From Epiperipatus broadwayi (Eukaryota; Onychophora; Udeonychophora; Euonychophora; Peripatidae), in contig JAQFVV010006340.1 in the NCBI GenBank assembly GCA_028023455.1, forward strand, positions 2,809,438 through 2,873,437: a stretch of 64,000 nucleotides of DNA. The letters run 5' to 3'. The position numbers and the translations under genes are program-made. Shown one piece after another: positions 60,296 through 64,000 of the stretch (position 1 is the first letter of the stretch; each line of letters opens with the position of its first letter). The notes under the pieces were generated by a model, which was not told the origin of the DNA, made no database searches, and saw nothing but the letters and a program-made list of their open reading frames with translations.

Positions 60296-62497
60296 TATAA
60301 CGATCCGGAATTGGCCTAAATGTCATCTACACTACAGGGTGCCATCTAGGCATTTGAATTTAGAAAAATTTATAAAGTAGGCAGATACATAAGTCAAAAA
60401 AATTTTTTTTCCTTTTATATATTTTGATATCCAGTCATAAGCCCATTGTCACTAGCTCAGTGGAACAGCAGAGATTTATATTTTATAAATTCTTATCTAA
60501 GAATAATTTTTAAAAAAAGAATAAAATAAGCCACTGCCAGTAATTAACATACAAACATTTATTTACGCACATATATATATAATTTAACATTATTATTTTA
60601 GCATGTTTACTTTAACATTTAATATTATTTTTAACTTTTATTTTAGATTTTAATTTAATTTTAGAATTTAAATTTACATTTTAATTTTTATAATATTATA
60701 AGTTTACATTTTAATTAAGTTCGCACAGATGGATTTATAAAAGTTTGTTTTATAAATGTTGAGTATAGATTGGTTACATAGAATACACGGTCAAAAACAT
60801 TCCAAAGTAAACATAAATGATCAAAATATAAAGTTATTGATGGAAATGCAGAGGGAAATTTATAAGAAACCCAATGGCATTCATCATAAGATGCCGCAAG
60901 ACACCCATAACTTAAAAGACATCTGACATAAATACATCTTAGATACTCACCATAAGGTATCAGTATTTACCGAATGTCTAGTATATTCTGATCAAATATG
61001 AAAACCAAAAACATAATTAACCGATAACAAACCCATGCAAGCGTCTATACCCAACTTAAATTTAATGCATCTTTATTTAGAGTGTCGAGTATGAATAGAC
61101 TACATAGACTACCTTTGAAAAGAAAATATTCTTTCCCTTATTTAACCTTAGGCTAAAAGCTTCGCAATTAAACCAATGTCAATCCATCTGATGTATCATT
61201 GTATTCGATGTAATATGAATATGACAGCACGAAAGGTTAAGAGAAGAAATTTTCTTTCATCAGATAGGAATACTACATCTATCTGACAAGAAGAGCAAAT
61301 AATAAAAAAACTCCATAGAAAGGAACAGCATTCTATGTCTTATAATCCCTTCCATGAGCAAAGTGGAGTGTGCGGCATATAAAGCAATTCTGCCCATAGC
61401 GAATCTCGAATTACATCTACTAACTATATCAATATATCCAATCCATTGACCCAATTCAACCATGAAACAAATAATTTAAGATTACCCTCCCCTAATATAA
61501 CTTTACAAATCTATATATCCATTTATGCCCGACTAAAGTTTAACATTTATGTAATTTAGTCTAATGAAAAACAAAAATCATAATAAAAACTTAAAAGAAC
61601 AAAAAAATAAATGGAAATGATTTTAAATTAAAAAAATACACCAAATGACATTATTAATATTAATTTACATTGGTCAGATAGGATTCTGTTTGCATTATTT
61701 ACTAAAAGGTTTAGAATTTAGAGTTCTATGTTTTCAAATGAATATAAAGTTCTTACAATTTTAAAAGGTCCATAATTTGTAGTTGTTTGTAATTCTGAAT
61801 GGGAATTCCCATGCCGTACTGAAGATATTTGTATCCAGTTAGCTGTTGTTTTTTATTCATCTGGAGGTCTTTACTTTAGTTGGTCCTTAATGTAGAAAAC
61901 AATGTCATTTCTCTTTCTTTTTTTAGCAAAACTAAAGGGATTGAAGAGTGCGTCTTTTCAATCCCTTCTCCCACAATTCCGCACTAATACATATCACCAC
62001 TCTTAATAATAACTAACTAATAATTTCCAAACGTTTCCTTTTATATTAATTTTAAGGATTCAATTGACATTACATCATCGATGATGATGATCCTTCCATT
62101 GAGGTCCGATTTCTCCGATGGATTTCTTTCATTGTTCCTATTGTTTTTCCTCTTCTATCTGACCATTGCTTATACATTTGAAATGCCCAAGGGCTAGCTT
62201 ACTAATTAAAATAATCATTTCCATTTTACAAAAGATTAATTAATTTGTTTTCAAACTTAAACATATATTTTTATCTCTAAATCTTTTCTGAAAATTTAGT
62301 TTTAAAATACTTTTTCTTTAATAAAGTTTTATTTTAATAATTATTTATCTGTGTGATTTTATATATATGCGAGTTTAAGATAATTTTTTAATTTTCAATT
62401 TTTAATTCTTAAAAACAGAAATTTTTATTGTCGAACTTTTATTTTTTTCATGTTTACTAATAAAAAAAACAATGTAACGACGTCTGTGCCCATTACA
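60296..62497 (-). repeat. Family A copy 2, 5' LTR (right)
   Basis: Starts TATAACGATCCGG (one base off TGTAACG) two bases after a CCA (60291-60293), and ends CCCATTACA followed by (TA)n. The internal GAAGGGATTGAA-type hairpin is kept near 61937-61970. Confidence 0.85.
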
Positions 62498-62744
62498 ATA
62501 TATATATATATATATATAACAAGAAACAGATTGTGTAACTTGCTTTAAGCTTGTATTACAATGTTCACTAAAGGGAGCTTACCAAGGGCTGCAAACAAGC
62601 TTTAATTTATAAATGCCAAAAGGGAAAGAATTCAAAATCTCTATCGGAAAGTCATATTTAAAAGAAAGTTGCCTTGGCAACAGATTAAAATTTTTGATTG
62701 TTATTATATTGGGATTGTCTTTGGGTTGATTAGTTTTAATGACA

Positions 62745-63295
<551 letters not shown>

Positions 63296-64000
63296 TTGCT
63301 ATCTATACGATGCTTTCTATTTCCTCAAATCTGCTTTATATAAACTTGGAATACTTTTAGAGGCAAAATATTTTTTCTGTGTTTTACTTATTTGTCATAA
63401 AATTGATTAGGCTTTTCATCCAGTATTCCAAATATGTACGTTCAGGAATAGAGAAAATTGATTGATTGTACTGATTAAATGTCTTTAGTCAATAGATCAT
63501 ATGATTACAGCACTACAATTTATAGTTGCTAATTTTGAAAATAATCAATATTATGAAATGTGATTTAATAAAATAAAAGCTGTGATATTTAAATATGCAT
63601 TTGTGTTTATGAAAATTACTAATGTATGGAAAAATTTTGTTCCTTAAATAACCTTTCTTATGTAAATCAAATATGAATTCAGCAATTAAGTGGAGTGAAA
63701 GATAGCAAAATATCATACTTAAACAATGTCAAAGATAAATATATTTATGTGGATGTGATAACTTCATTGTTCAAATTACATTCTCAATAAAATTCTACTG
63801 ATTAATCTTTATATTATCCTAGCAACTATGAATTTTATTTATTTCTCAAGACTGTCTAAAGAAAATGTTAACTATTAGTAATTAACTTTACTTGTTTTGA
63901 GATTACAAATGCCTTTTAATCTTTTAGTGCTATTTTTCAGAGAATAACTGAATTGCATGTTTTTATTATCTATTAAAATTCATTTTCTGTTATATTATGT
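63296..64000. other. AT-rich non-coding stretch
   Basis: Nothing recognisable to the end of the window. Confidence 0.5.

Larger units (their letters stand above)
57523..62497 (-). mobile_element. Non-autonomous LTR retrotransposon, family A, copy 2
   Basis: Same architecture as 34558-39679: a left LTR (57523-59557) lacking about 170 bp at its outer end, a 738-bp non-coding interior, and a full right LTR (60296-62497). The right edge runs into a (TA)n tract. The left edge is truncated in unrelated sequence. Divergence from copy 1 is clearly larger than between the two LTRs of copy 1, so this is an older insertion or a different subfamily. Confidence 0.85.

Overview
The window reads as non-coding, repeat-dense, AT-rich DNA from an animal nuclear genome. 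No host protein-coding gene could be supported on either strand. The repeat content (Penelope-like retroelements, large LTR elements, tRNA-derived SINEs, long GATA and TA microsatellites, a 500-N scaffold gap) suits an invertebrate. A cephalopod or other mollusc is my best guess, made from the style of the repeats and not from any diagnostic gene.

Layout. 1-10 kb: AT-rich DNA with two tandem dimers of a repeat that carries hammerhead-ribozyme-like cores (about 2.8-4.2 kb, in opposite orientations), then a decayed LTR-type element with a gag-like ORF (5.0-7.7 kb). 10-16 kb: a GATA array, a SINE-like repeat, a TTAA-flanked piggyBac-type MITE and a third hammerhead-repeat copy. 16.5-22.4 kb: an old tandem segmental duplication. 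Its second copy received an LTR-like insertion of about 2 kb and a second MITE; the first copy preserves the empty site of the MITE. 22.4-32.6 kb: mostly featureless, with an inverted pair of SINE-like repeats and small tandem repeats. 32.6-34.5 kb: a palindrome of about 1.9 kb with two head-to-head Penelope-like GIY-YIG endonuclease fragments. 34.56-39.68 kb: a complete non-autonomous LTR element (2.2-kb LTRs, 0.74-kb interior). 39.7-42.1 kb: a second, different Penelope-like element with a frameshifted RT-GIY-YIG reading frame. 42.4-47 kb: a young SINE with a perfect 16-bp target-site duplication, a tandem array, and a textbook hammerhead ribozyme inside a small module between TA tracts. 47.2-48 kb: the 3' end of an RTE-like LINE. 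50.15-56.38 kb: an LTR element of a second, related family with a coiled-coil ORF in the gag position. 57.5-62.5 kb: a second copy of the first LTR family. 62.7-63.3 kb: a compound GATA array.

Two themes run through the window. First, self-cleaving RNA: one full hammerhead, four decayed hammerheads in a tandemly repeated family, and hammerhead-like motifs in both Penelope-like elements. This is the best candidate for a retrozyme-like RNA-circle system. Second, LTR elements that end TGTAAC/GTTACA repeatedly sit inside (TA)n tracts and share an 8-bp terminal hairpin. In one family the LTR has apparently grown by capturing its own primer-binding site twice. All identities and percentages are estimates by eye; no alignment or folding was run.
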